This document shows, one piece after another, positions 55,250-64,000 of a stretch of DNA of 64,000 nucleotides. The notes under the pieces are model-generated. The model was not told where the DNA came from and did no database searches. It saw only the letters and a program-made list of their open reading frames with translations. The stretch covers positions 310,001-374,000 of the forward strand of contig NZ_JACHXJ010000002.1 of NCBI RefSeq assembly GCF_014192015.1. The letters run 5' to 3'. This stretch comes from Paenibacillus rhizosphaerae (GTDB lineage Bacteria; Bacillota; Bacilli; Paenibacillales; Paenibacillaceae). Position 1 is the stretch's first letter; each line of letters opens with the position of its first letter. Both the position numbers and the translations under genes were made by a program.

Positions 55250-55846
55250 GTGAACAAGAGCTATGAAGTGGAATACTGCAATTTGGAGCTTCGGTTTAAC
55301 CGGCGGCATATTCAGGACCTGATCAAGGATTTGATTCAAGACGGCTATTCGTTGTACTGGAGCGAAAACGAAACCCTGTTCATCATCTCCGTCCGAACGG
55401 GGCGCAAACTCGTCAAGCTGCGGTTTAACCGGACGAAAAACGGTTATAAGATGGTTGGAGATTACACGATCCGGGACGCCAAGCTGGCGGAATGGATGGA
55501 GAAGCTGATCGAGGATACCCGAGGTCACGCGATCGTCAAGCGGTTCAAGGACCGCCAGATTCTGATCGAGAGCATTCTGTTCGGCGAGGTGATCCGGCTT
55601 GTCGAAATTTCAGGCTATCAGCAAAAAGTATTGTATCAGAAGGGTCCTTATATGACGGAGCAGGAGATTTCCAAAATGTATTTCTCCAAGGAAGGCGACC
55701 TGCGACTGCAGCTCCTCAGGCTTGAGCTGGATGACGAGCTGGAGCGCCTGTACGAGGCCATGCAGGCCGGAGATGCCGAAAAAGCGGAGAAGAGCAAGGA
55801 GAAGCTCGCCGCCCTGTCCAAGGATTTAATGATGCTTGAATGGTAA
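55250..55846 (+). CDS. Hypothetical protein, 198 residues
   Basis: No family recognised with confidence. A charged, soluble protein: an alpha/beta N-terminal half (residues 1-75, with SLYWSENETLFIISVRTGRK), a middle part with KRFKDRQILIESILFGEVIR, and a C-terminal helical, Glu/Lys-rich region (EEL-type heptads, 145-198) likely to form a coiled coil. GTG start behind AAGGAGGGAG. Confidence 0.8.
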   Translation: MNKSYEVEYCNLELRFNRRHIQDLIKDLIQDGYSLYWSENETLFIISVRTGRKLVKLRFNRTKNGYKMVGDYTIRDAKLAEWMEKLIEDTRGHAIVKRFKDRQILIESILFGEVIRLVEISGYQQKVLYQKGPYMTEQEISKMYFSKEGDLRLQLLRLELDDELERLYEAMQAGDAEKAEKSKEKLAALSKDLMMLEW

Positions 55847-56027
55847 CTTACCTTTTGTGCGAAAATAGAATGGAAGATCGTTCATAAACACCTCGGATGC
55901 GCTGCGGGGTGTTTTATCACGGGCAGCTGCGTGCCGAACCCGGACTTCACTTTCACGCGTAAACACGTTAAAATAGGCTTGTTCTAAAATTTTCATCAAA
56001 AAATCGCAAAGAATGGAGAAAAAACAT

Positions 56028-57430
<1,403 letters not shown>

Positions 57431-57440
<10 letters not shown>

Positions 57441-57724
57441 TCGTTACTTGGGGGTGCCGCTTCGATTTCTCCGCTCTGAATAAGACCGTGCATAGCCTCC
57501 AGCAGGCAGACGCGGATCCTTTCATCGTCGAGCCCCTGTGCGGATGACCGGCTGAGCAGGAGGACGGCGGCCTCTCCGAAGTATTGAAAATTGCGCATTA
57601 GACGTGGCTTGGGAAGCTCCAGCAGGGCTGGATCTTTCTGGGCCACTTTTTTTTGGACGTAATGAAGCACCCAGAGCAGATCGTCCCGGCACAAAATGTG
57701 TTTGGGATCGAAGATTTGCTCCAT
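57431..57724 (-). CDS. Hypothetical protein, 97 residues
   Basis: Starts [20 protein letters not shown]; helical, no family recognised. The ATG at 57724 lies about 9 bases after TAGGAGG; other in-frame starts (57766, 57778) have sites too close. Its 3' end overlaps gnd by ten bases on the opposite strand. Confidence 0.72.
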
Positions 57725-57863
57725 TCGTTTGGGGCCTCCTAGTAATGGGTTATGGGAATCATGCATGGCTCCTCTCAACCACTCCTCATATTCTACTGGT
57801 TATCAAGTTGATCTATGTATATGATAGAGTTCCTGCAAATAGACTTGTGGGCGAAGGACGGCA

Positions 57864-57893
57864 TTGTCGAAAGTTTTTGGCCTGTGTTATGAT
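57864..57893 (+). promoter_or_regulatory. Promoter of aroK
   Basis: TTGTCG (57864-57869), an 18-base spacer and TATGAT (57888-57893). A Spo0A-like TGTCGAA (57865-57871) overlaps the -35; this may be chance. Confidence 0.55.
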
Positions 57894-57944
57894 ATGTAGC
57901 AAGTAACGGCATGGGCAGCAGCAAGTGCAAAAAGGGGTGTTCTA

Positions 57945-58460
57945 TTGAACCGGACTAAACAAAATATTATCTTGATCGGTATGATGGGCACGGGCAAGTC
58001 AACCGTCGGCGATCTGCTGGCTATGGAACTCGGATACCGGCTGATCGATCTGGATGCCGCCGTCGTGGAAAAGGCCGGCATGACGATCCCGGAGATCTTC
58101 GAGCGGCATGGCGAGAAGCACTTCCGCGAGCTCGAGAACGAGACGCTGCGGCAGGTGCTCGCCTCCGGAGAAAGAGTGATCGTCGCGACGGGAGGCGGCG
58201 CGGTGCTGCGCCCGGACAACTGCGAGCTGATGCTGCAGGGCGGTCTGGTCGTGGCGCTCACGGCGGATGCGGAGCATATTATCGCCAGGGTTCAGGGGGA
58301 CCGGAACCGGCCGCTGCTTGCAGGCAATGCGGAGGAGCGGGTGAGAACGCTGCTTGAGGAGCGGAAAGACGCGTATCGCTTTGCCCACTGCACGGTTGAC
58401 ACATCGGCCCTTGCGGCGGAAGAAGTCATGCGTGCAATTTTAGCGCATTACCGCGTCTAA
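57945..58460 (+). CDS. aroK: Shikimate kinase
   Basis: Phosphorylates shikimate, the fifth step of the shikimate pathway. 171 residues. P-loop GMMGTGKSTVG near residue 12, shikimate site LDAAVVEKAGMTIPEIFE near 36, GGGAV near 84, and an adenine/lid Arg in QGDRNRPLL near 117. TTG start behind AAAGGGGTG. The next pathway enzyme in the window, aroA, lies 0.6 kb away, beyond a minus-strand gene. Confidence 0.95.
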   Translation: MNRTKQNIILIGMMGTGKSTVGDLLAMELGYRLIDLDAAVVEKAGMTIPEIFERHGEKHFRELENETLRQVLASGERVIVATGGGAVLRPDNCELMLQGGLVVALTADAEHIIARVQGDRNRPLLAGNAEERVRTLLEERKDAYRFAHCTVDTSALAAEEVMRAILAHYRV

Positions 58461-58549
58461 GCTTATCTCTGCGAAAAGAAACAGCAGCCTGACCGGGGTC
58501 AAGCTGCTGCTTCCATAGCTTATGTTGCGGCCCGGTCAAGAACCGGACG

Positions 58550-58653
58550 GGCATCGAAGCCATAACTCCACTTTGTGGGGATTATGATTTCTGGGCCCCC
58601 CGCAAAGTACCTGAATAGGCATCGAAGCGAAAGCTTCACTTTGTGGGGATTAT
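58550..58653. repeat. Two 36-bp direct repeats, the second within a nested hairpin
   Basis: Copies at 58550-58585 and 58618-58653 share GGCATCGAAGC and CACTTTGTGGGGATTAT and differ only in an 8-base centre. Copy 2 contains GAAGC-GAAA-GCTTC inside an outer stem CCCCGCAAAGT/ACTTTGTGGGG. It runs into the last bases of the rhodanese gene. A second stem near 58489-58512 (AGCAGC/GCTGCT) may act as the aroK terminator. Confidence 0.7.
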
Positions 58654-58958
58654 TATTCTTCTTCCTCGTTCCATTGAAGCATGCCGCCGACCATATTGAC
58701 GCAGTCGATGCCGTGCTGCGACAGGTACTGGCAGGCGCGCATGCTGCGGCCGCCGCTGCGGCAGATCATAATGACTTCGCCGTCTTGCGGGATTTCGTCC
58801 AGACGGGCGGGAATTTCACCCAGCGGGATATGCTTGGCGCCGCTGATCATGCCCTGGGCCACTTCATCGTCCTCACGGACGTCGATCATCTGCAGGAACT
58901 CGCCCGCAAGCAGGCGGCGTCTCACCTCAGACGGCTCTATTTCACGAATCGTTGACAA
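58653..58958 (-). CDS. Rhodanese-like domain protein
   Basis: 101 residues, a single rhodanese domain: EFLQMIDVREDDEVAQG, then the active-site loop MICRSGGRSMRACQYL with the catalytic Cys near residue 64. Probably a sulfur carrier or transferase; partner unknown. TTG at 58958 lies 8 bases after AGAGG. Upstream in-frame codons reach 59012 without a better site. Confidence 0.88.
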   Translation of the reverse strand: MSTIREIEPSEVRRRLLAGEFLQMIDVREDDEVAQGMISGAKHIPLGEIPARLDEIPQDGEVIMICRSGGRSMRACQYLSQHGIDCVNMVGGMLQWNEEEE

Positions 58959-59088
58959 TGTTAAAACCTCTTTTCGACTGTAATCATACTGTTCATCACC
59001 TATGATAACCAAGCAGTAAATCGGCTGTCAATCCGGACAGACCCGCGGGAAGAGCCATACTACCGACTAGTTGCAAAGGAGATTACTC

Positions 59089-60381
59089 ATGGACATGATC
59101 GTACATCCGACTCCCCGGCTGAGCGGGGAAATCGGTGCTCTCTCATCCAAAAACTATACGACCCGCTACCTGCTGGTGGCGGCACTGGCCGAAGGGACAA
59201 GCACGGTATACTTCCCGGCTCACAGCGAGGACAGCGACGCGATGCGCCGCTGTATCCAGGACCTCGGCGCTACGCTCGTCGAAGACGACGAGAAGGCCGT
59301 CATTACCGGCTTCGGCAGACATCCGCGCGATGTGAAGGAACTGAACGTCGGCAATGCCGGCGCCGTGCTGCGCTTCCTGATGGGGACCGCCGCCCTCTGC
59401 CGGGACGTGACGTTCGTCAACACGTATCCGGACTCGCTGGGCAAGCGCCCGCATGACGACCTGATCACCGCGCTTACGCAAATCGGCGTGCAGGTCGAGC
59501 ACAACAACGGGCGCCTGCCGATCACGATTCGCGGCGGGCAGGCGAAAGGCGGCCGAATTACGGTATCGGGTGAAGTCAGCTCGCAGTACTTGAGCTCTCT
59601 GCTGTTCCTGACACCGCTGCTGGCGGAGGACAGCGAGATTGAGGTGACTGGCGACTTGAAATCGAAAGTAGTCATCGGTCAGACGCTGGAGGTGCTGGAG
59701 CAGGCGGGGATCGTCATTCACGCCAGCGACGACTACACACATTTCCGCGTTCCAGGCAACCAGTCCTATCAGGCGAAAACCTATACCGTGCAGGGTGACT
59801 ATCCCGGATCGGCGGCGGTGCTGGCCGCGGCGGCGGTCACGGAATCGGACGTGCTGATCAAGCGCCTGCCTGTGCATAGTAAGCAGGGCGAGCGCGCCGT
59901 TGTCGATGTGCTTCAGATGATGCAGACTCCCCTGACACATGAGAACGACGAAGTCCATGTCCGCGGCAACGGGAAGCTCAAAGCCGTCGAGTTCGACGGG
60001 GACGCGGCCACGGATGCCGTGCTGGCCATGGTGGCGGCCGCCGTGTTTGCCGAAGGCACCTCCCGTTTCTATAACGTGGAAAATTTGCGCTACAAGGAAT
60101 GCGACCGCATCACCGATTACCTGGCCGAATTGCGCAAAGCCGGTGCCAACGTAGAGGAGCGCCAGGCGGAGATCATCGTGCACGGGCGGCCGGAAGGGGT
60201 CGAGGGAGGCGTTGAAATCAACGCCCATTACGACCACCGGGTCATCATGGCGCTGACTATCGTCGGCCTGCGCTCCAAGCAGCCGCTGCGGATCAGGGAC
60301 GCGTACCACGTCGCCAAATCGTACCCGCAATTTTTCGACCATATGAAGGCGCTTGGCGCCCAGGTGGAATGGGTAAAGTAA
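59089..60381 (+). CDS. aroA: 3-phosphoshikimate 1-carboxyvinyltransferase (EPSP synthase)
   Basis: Makes EPSP from shikimate-3-phosphate and PEP. 430 residues from the ATG at 59089 behind AAAGGAG. SSQYLSSLLFLTPLL near residue 165 and YKECDRITDYLAELRKAGA near 340 are conserved. The PEP/glyphosate loop is GNAGAVLRFLMG, where E. coli has GNAGTAMRPLAA, so the Thr97 and Pro101 positions are changed. Possibly a glyphosate-tolerant class; inference. Confidence 0.93.
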   Translation: MDMIVHPTPRLSGEIGALSSKNYTTRYLLVAALAEGTSTVYFPAHSEDSDAMRRCIQDLGATLVEDDEKAVITGFGRHPRDVKELNVGNAGAVLRFLMGTAALCRDVTFVNTYPDSLGKRPHDDLITALTQIGVQVEHNNGRLPITIRGGQAKGGRITVSGEVSSQYLSSLLFLTPLLAEDSEIEVTGDLKSKVVIGQTLEVLEQAGIVIHASDDYTHFRVPGNQSYQAKTYTVQGDYPGSAAVLAAAAVTESDVLIKRLPVHSKQGERAVVDVLQMMQTPLTHENDEVHVRGNGKLKAVEFDGDAATDAVLAMVAAAVFAEGTSRFYNVENLRYKECDRITDYLAELRKAGANVEERQAEIIVHGRPEGVEGGVEINAHYDHRVIMALTIVGLRSKQPLRIRDAYHVAKSYPQFFDHMKALGAQVEWVK

Positions 60382-60446
60382 CGCATAAGCCATAAGTACA
60401 GGTAAATCCGATCTTGAAGGAAAAAAGAGCAAAGGCGGGATGAACA

Positions 60447-60890
60447 ATGTCATTTGAAAATCCGACCCGGGAAGAAATCAAGGAAATTTTGGAGCTGGCC
60501 GGCAACATTGCGGTCGTCGGCCTGTCCGACAAGCCGGACCGCACTTCTTACATGATTGCGGAAGCGATGCAGCAGCGCGGATACCGGATCATTCCCGTGA
60601 ACCCGACCGTTCAGGGAACCATCCTTGGCGAAACCGTTTACGCCTCGCTGAAAGATATTCCCGAACCCGTCGATATTGTCGATGTGTTCCGGCGCAGCGA
60701 ATACTGCGCGGACGTGGCCAGGGAAGCTGCCGACATCGGCGCGCGGGTACTGTGGCTGCAGCTCGGCGTCGTCAGCGATGAAGCCGCCAGCATCGGCGAA
60801 GAGAACGGCATGCGGGTCATTATGGACCGCTGTATCAAGGTGGAGGACTCCGTCACCCGGCCGAACCGTCCCGGCCAAAAGAACGGATAA
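60447..60890 (+). CDS. CoA-binding domain protein (YneT/YccU family)
   Basis: 147 residues, Rossmann-like CoA-binding fold: NIAVVGLSDKPDRTSYMIAE near residue 20, IIPVNPTVQG near 47, VDIVDVFRRSEY near 73, and LWLQLGVVSDEAASI near 103. Function unknown beyond presumed CoA binding. ATG with AAAGGCGGGA upstream. A terminator follows. Confidence 0.9.
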   Translation: MSFENPTREEIKEILELAGNIAVVGLSDKPDRTSYMIAEAMQQRGYRIIPVNPTVQGTILGETVYASLKDIPEPVDIVDVFRRSEYCADVAREAADIGARVLWLQLGVVSDEAASIGEENGMRVIMDRCIKVEDSVTRPNRPGQKNG

Positions 60891-60916
60891 TACAGTCATC
60901 GGATAGAGTTCAAGAC

Positions 60917-60955
60917 AGGGCCGTGCAGAGAATCTGCAGGTCCTTTTTTCTTTTT
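60917..60955 (+). terminator. Terminator before nagE
   Basis: AGGGCC(G)TGCAGA (60917-60929) pairs with TCTGCAGGTCCT (60933-60944), one bulged base, then T-rich bases. It lies before the nagE promoter, so it ends the upstream transcript. Confidence 0.8.
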
Positions 60956-60982
60956 GACAAAAAGTTGAACAACGCGTACCAT
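60954..60982 (+). promoter_or_regulatory. Promoter of nagE-ptsI
   Basis: TTGACA (60954-60959), a 17-base spacer and TACCAT (60977-60982), 37 bases before the start. No antiterminator (RAT) or cre site is obvious. Confidence 0.6.
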
Positions 60983-61018
60983 TTTAAATATGTGTGTGTT
61001 GAGAGGAGAGTGCATGTC

Positions 61019-62905
61019 TTGAACTGGCTTGGATCGCTGCAGCAGCTCGGCAGAGCAGTGATGCTGCCTACGATGGTTCTGCCGTCGGCCGCCATACTGC
61101 TGTGTGTCGGCAGTCTGCCATGGGCAGCCTGGGGGCTGCCGGGCGTCGCAGAGGTGTGCACTTGGGCAGGACAGGGTATTTTTTATTTCCTCCCGTATCT
61201 GTTTGCGGTAGGAGTGGCCTGGGGACTGGCGAACCAGGCGGGACCGGCTGGCCTTGGGGCTCTGGCCGGGATGTTTATCTATGATCAAATTACGAGGCAT
61301 CTGGGTAATGGGGGCATTCAGCCTTCCACGCTGATCGGCATCATTTTCGGCATGATCGCAGGCTCTGCCTATAACCGGTATAAACATATCAAGCTGCCTG
61401 AGATTGTCCAGTTTTTTGGCGGCTCGCGCTTCGTGCTTTTGTTTATGGGGCTGTTCTCCGCCCTGTTTTCGTGGGTGATGGTCTTTATCGCCCCGCTGCT
61501 GCAGAAGGCGCTGAACGAGCTGACCATGCTCATGGCGCATATGGGCGGCTTCGGGCTTTTTTTATACGGCATTTTGTACCGGATCCTGACCGCGTTCGGC
61601 CTTCACCATCTGCTCAACAATATTTTCTGGTTCCAGCTGGGAACCTACAAAACCCCGTCGGGCAGCATTGTGCAGGGGGATTTGCCGCGTTATTTTGCAG
61701 GGGATCCGACCGCGGGCACGTTCATGGCCGGTCTGTTCCCGATTATGATGTTCGCACTGCCTGGCATCGCCTTGGCGATCATCCAGGAAGCGCGGGAAGA
61801 CCTGAAGCCGAAGGTCAAGAAGACGTTTTTGACGGCGGCCTTGGTCTGCTTTTTAACCGGGGTGTCCGAACAGATCGAGTTTGCCTTTTTGTTCGCAGCG
61901 CCTTATTTATTCATCCTGCATTCGATCCTGTCGGGGATCGCGATGTGGATCACGTACGCGCTCGATATTCATCACGGGTTTTCCTATTCGGCAGGCGCGA
62001 TCGATTACCTGCTGAACTTCCATCTGTCGCATAACGCGCTTCTCCTTATTCCGATCGGCCTCGGATACGGCCTCGTGTACTATTTTCTGTTCCGCTGGGC
62101 CATTCGGCGGTTTCAAATTCCGACGCCGGGCCGCGAGGAAGGCTCCACGCTGGAGGACTGGGCAGGCAACATCCCTTATCAGGCGCCGCTCATTCTGGAA
62201 GCGCTCGGGGGGAAGGACAACATCGTTCAGGTGGAATCCTGCATCACCCGGCTCCGGCTGACGGTCAAGAACGACCGTATGATCGACAGCAATGCGCTCA
62301 AGCTGCTCGGCTCCGCGGGGCTGATCAAGCTCGGCGGCGGCAACGTGCAGGTTGTATTCGGGACCTATTCGGAGCTGATCCGCGAGGAAGTGAACAAGCT
62401 GCTGCACCGGGATTTGCCGCAGGTGCTGTTCAGTGCGCCGGTCCAAGGGAAAATGATCCCGATCGAAGAAGTGCCCGATCATATTTTCGCCGCCAAGCTG
62501 GTGGGAGACGGAGTGGCGTTCATGCCGGAGAAAGGGGAACTCGTGTCTCCGGTATACGGGACGATCATGCACCTGTACCCGACGATGCATGCGATCGGGA
62601 TCTCGACGCCGGAAGGGCTTGAGGTGCTGCTTCACATCGGCATCGATACGTCCCAGCTCAAGGGCGGGCATTTCACCGCGGTCGTTCAGGAGGGAGACGC
62701 GGTGGAGCCCGGCCAGCTGCTGGTTAAATTTGATATCAACTATATCCGAAGTCATGCTTCATCGCTTGCCACGCCGATGGTGATCACCAATCCGGACCGC
62801 GTTAAGTCATGGAGCTTCGCTCCGTTCAAAGCCGTCAAGAAGGGGCAGACGTCGGTTATGTCCGTAGTATTACACGACAGAAATGTTGGAGGTTTGGAAT
62901 CATGA
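61019..62905 (+). CDS. nagE: PTS transporter EIICBA, N-acetylglucosamine type
   Basis: Imports and phosphorylates sugar. 628 residues in EIIC-EIIB-EIIA order. EIIC (about 1-360) has roughly ten helices and GLHHLLNNIFWFQLG, closer to the GlcNAc than the glucose branch. EIIB (~385-460) has the phospho-Cys in VQVESCITRLRLTV. EIIA (~490-620) has the phospho-His in VLLHIGIDTSQL. TTG 61019 follows GAGAGGAG at ten bases; GTG 61010 is closer. Glucose specificity cannot be excluded. Confidence 0.85.
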   Translation: MNWLGSLQQLGRAVMLPTMVLPSAAILLCVGSLPWAAWGLPGVAEVCTWAGQGIFYFLPYLFAVGVAWGLANQAGPAGLGALAGMFIYDQITRHLGNGGIQPSTLIGIIFGMIAGSAYNRYKHIKLPEIVQFFGGSRFVLLFMGLFSALFSWVMVFIAPLLQKALNELTMLMAHMGGFGLFLYGILYRILTAFGLHHLLNNIFWFQLGTYKTPSGSIVQGDLPRYFAGDPTAGTFMAGLFPIMMFALPGIALAIIQEAREDLKPKVKKTFLTAALVCFLTGVSEQIEFAFLFAAPYLFILHSILSGIAMWITYALDIHHGFSYSAGAIDYLLNFHLSHNALLLIPIGLGYGLVYYFLFRWAIRRFQIPTPGREEGSTLEDWAGNIPYQAPLILEALGGKDNIVQVESCITRLRLTVKNDRMIDSNALKLLGSAGLIKLGGGNVQVVFGTYSELIREEVNKLLHRDLPQVLFSAPVQGKMIPIEEVPDHIFAAKLVGDGVAFMPEKGELVSPVYGTIMHLYPTMHAIGISTPEGLEVLLHIGIDTSQLKGGHFTAVVQEGDAVEPGQLLVKFDINYIRSHASSLATPMVITNPDRVKSWSFAPFKAVKKGQTSVMSVVLHDRNVGGLES

Positions 62906-64000
62906 TACAAGGCATCGGTGCATCTGCCGGGGTAGCGATTGGAAAAGCATTTGTACTGCCGAACTGGGAATGGGACCTGCCCGAGACCGGGATCGACGCA
63001 GTAGATCTGGCCAACGAATTTGAACGGCTGTATGAGGGGATACGCACCTCCAAAAATGAGATCGAGTTTATTAAAAACGAATTCAGGGATATGGTGGGGG
63101 AAGAGGAATCGAGCATTTTTGACGCCCATTTGGCTATTCTGGACGATCCGGTGTTCATGAATGAAATCCAGGGCGTCATCGAGCGCCAGTATAAAGCGGC
63201 CGAGGTCGCGGTAAAAGAGGCGATCGATCATTTCGTCACGATGTTCGACCTGCTGGATGACGAATACATGAAAGAGCGGGCGATGGACATTAAGGATGTC
63301 GGCAACCGCCTGCTCAAGCATCTGCTTGGCGCGCCGGAGATTACGCTGCCTGCGGACACCCAGCCGTATATTCTCGTGGCCAAGGAGCTGTCCCCGTCCC
63401 AGCTGGCGCATTTGAATCCTTCCCACGTCCTCGGCATCGTGACGATGGTCGGCGGGAAGACGTCCCATTCGGCCATTATGGCACGGGCCCTCGGTATCCC
63501 GCTCGTCGCGGGGCTGGAGAACAAGCTGAAGGATCCGATCCAGACCGGAGATTTGCTGGTCATCGACGGGGACACCGGGGCACTGTATCTTAATCCGGAC
63601 GAACCGCTCGTGGAAGAATATGTGCGGATCCGGGAGCGTCAGCTGGCGAAGAAGGAGCAGCTGGAGCTATTGGCTGCCGTCGAAGCGATCACGAAGGACG
63701 GCTGCGAACTCCACCTGGCCGCGAACATCAGCTCGGCCAAAGAAGTGGAATCGGCCTTGAAATACGGTGCCAATGGCGTAGGGCTGTTCCGCACGGAATT
63801 TTTGTATATGGACCGCAGCACGTTTCCGAGCGAGGAGGAACAGTTTGAGGTGTACCGCCAGGTAGCCCAGCAAGTAGGTGAGCTTGGGGCGGTGATCCGC
63901 ACGCTAGACATCGGCGGTGACAAGCAACTGGATTATTTTGCGCTGCCGGATGAGGATAACCCGGTTCTGGGCTACCGGGCGATCCGGATCAGCCTTGACC
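62902..64000 (+). CDS. ptsI: PTS enzyme I (phosphoenolpyruvate-protein phosphotransferase), 3' partial
   Basis: Takes phosphate from PEP and passes it to HPr. 366 residues visible; cut by the window's right edge (family length ~570). MIQGIGASAGVAIGKAF at the start, then the HPr-binding helical domain, and the phospho-His loop GGKTSHSAIMARALGIPLV near residue 186. The PEP-binding barrel begins near 250 (GANGVGLFRTEFLYM). ATG overlaps the nagE stop (ATGA). No ptsH lies between. Confidence 0.95.
   Translation, partial: MIQGIGASAGVAIGKAFVLPNWEWDLPETGIDAVDLANEFERLYEGIRTSKNEIEFIKNEFRDMVGEEESSIFDAHLAILDDPVFMNEIQGVIERQYKAAEVAVKEAIDHFVTMFDLLDDEYMKERAMDIKDVGNRLLKHLLGAPEITLPADTQPYILVAKELSPSQLAHLNPSHVLGIVTMVGGKTSHSAIMARALGIPLVAGLENKLKDPIQTGDLLVIDGDTGALYLNPDEPLVEEYVRIRERQLAKKEQLELLAAVEAITKDGCELHLAANISSAKEVESALKYGANGVGLFRTEFLYMDRSTFPSEEEQFEVYRQVAQQVGELGAVIRTLDIGGDKQLDYFALPDEDNPVLGYRAIRISLD

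Noticed and set aside
60917..60955. Hairpin before nagE as a GlcT-type antiterminator target
   Set aside because: The likely nagE promoter lies downstream of the hairpin, so the hairpin would not be in that transcript.

Overview
The window is a stretch of chromosome from a spore-forming, moderately G+C-rich Firmicute, most probably Paenibacillus or a close relative. Evidence for this: a division and cell-wall (dcw) cluster running straight into spoIIGA-sigE-sigG and the ylm/divIVA block; strong AGGAGG ribosome sites with many TTG and GTG starts; a T-box leader; PyrR attenuation; a YjcZ-type small protein; and a meso-DAP type MurE together with an LL-diaminopimelate aminotransferase. The genus is an inference; the phylum and sporulation are well supported.

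Layout. 1-12947: murE(partial)-murF-mraY-murD-spoVE-murG-murB-murA-divIB-ftsA-ftsZ, ending at a strong terminator. 13005-16185: spoIIG control region, spoIIGA, three 41-bp hairpin repeats, sigE, sigG. 16412-20568: ylmC, pgeF, ylmE, sepF, ylmG, ylmH, divIVA. 20581-24620: a T-box leader, an inserted 487-bp inverted-repeat element, and a eukaryotic-like (IleS2-type) isoleucyl-tRNA synthetase. 24799-30205: DUF5665, yteA, lspA, rluD, dapL, tatC, tatA. 30236-39387: a PyrR-attenuated pyrimidine operon, pyrR-pyrB-pyrC-carA-carB-pyrF-pyrE, without pyrP, pyrK or pyrD. 39457-41408: yitT, a 54-residue small gene and four tRNA genes. 41517-52765: housekeeping singletons (ung, AI-2E family permease, glycerophosphodiesterase, GNAT, MBL hydrolase, speA) mixed with an unusual number of short genes (YjcZ, YjfB, a His/Lys-rich protein, small membrane, lipo- and hypothetical proteins), each with its own terminator. 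52945-64000: MFS permease, yktB, gnd, aroK, rhodanese, aroA, a CoA-binding protein, and a PTS pair nagE-ptsI, with ptsI cut by the window end.

How the genes work together. The first 20 kb builds peptidoglycan precursors, places the division ring (FtsA, FtsZ, SepF, DivIVA) and, at the onset of sporulation, makes the mother-cell and forespore sigma factors. DapL supplies the diaminopimelate precursor that MurE adds. The pyr operon makes UMP from bicarbonate and glutamine, apart from the dihydroorotate dehydrogenase step. aroK and aroA are two shikimate-pathway steps, and nagE-ptsI import amino sugar with phosphorylation.

No prophage, CRISPR array, transposase or defence system was seen. The most unusual signals are non-coding: the 41-bp repeats at the sigE start, the 487-bp element inside the ileS leader, a repeated nested hairpin beside the rhodanese gene, and a palindrome that exactly fills the pyr promoter spacer.
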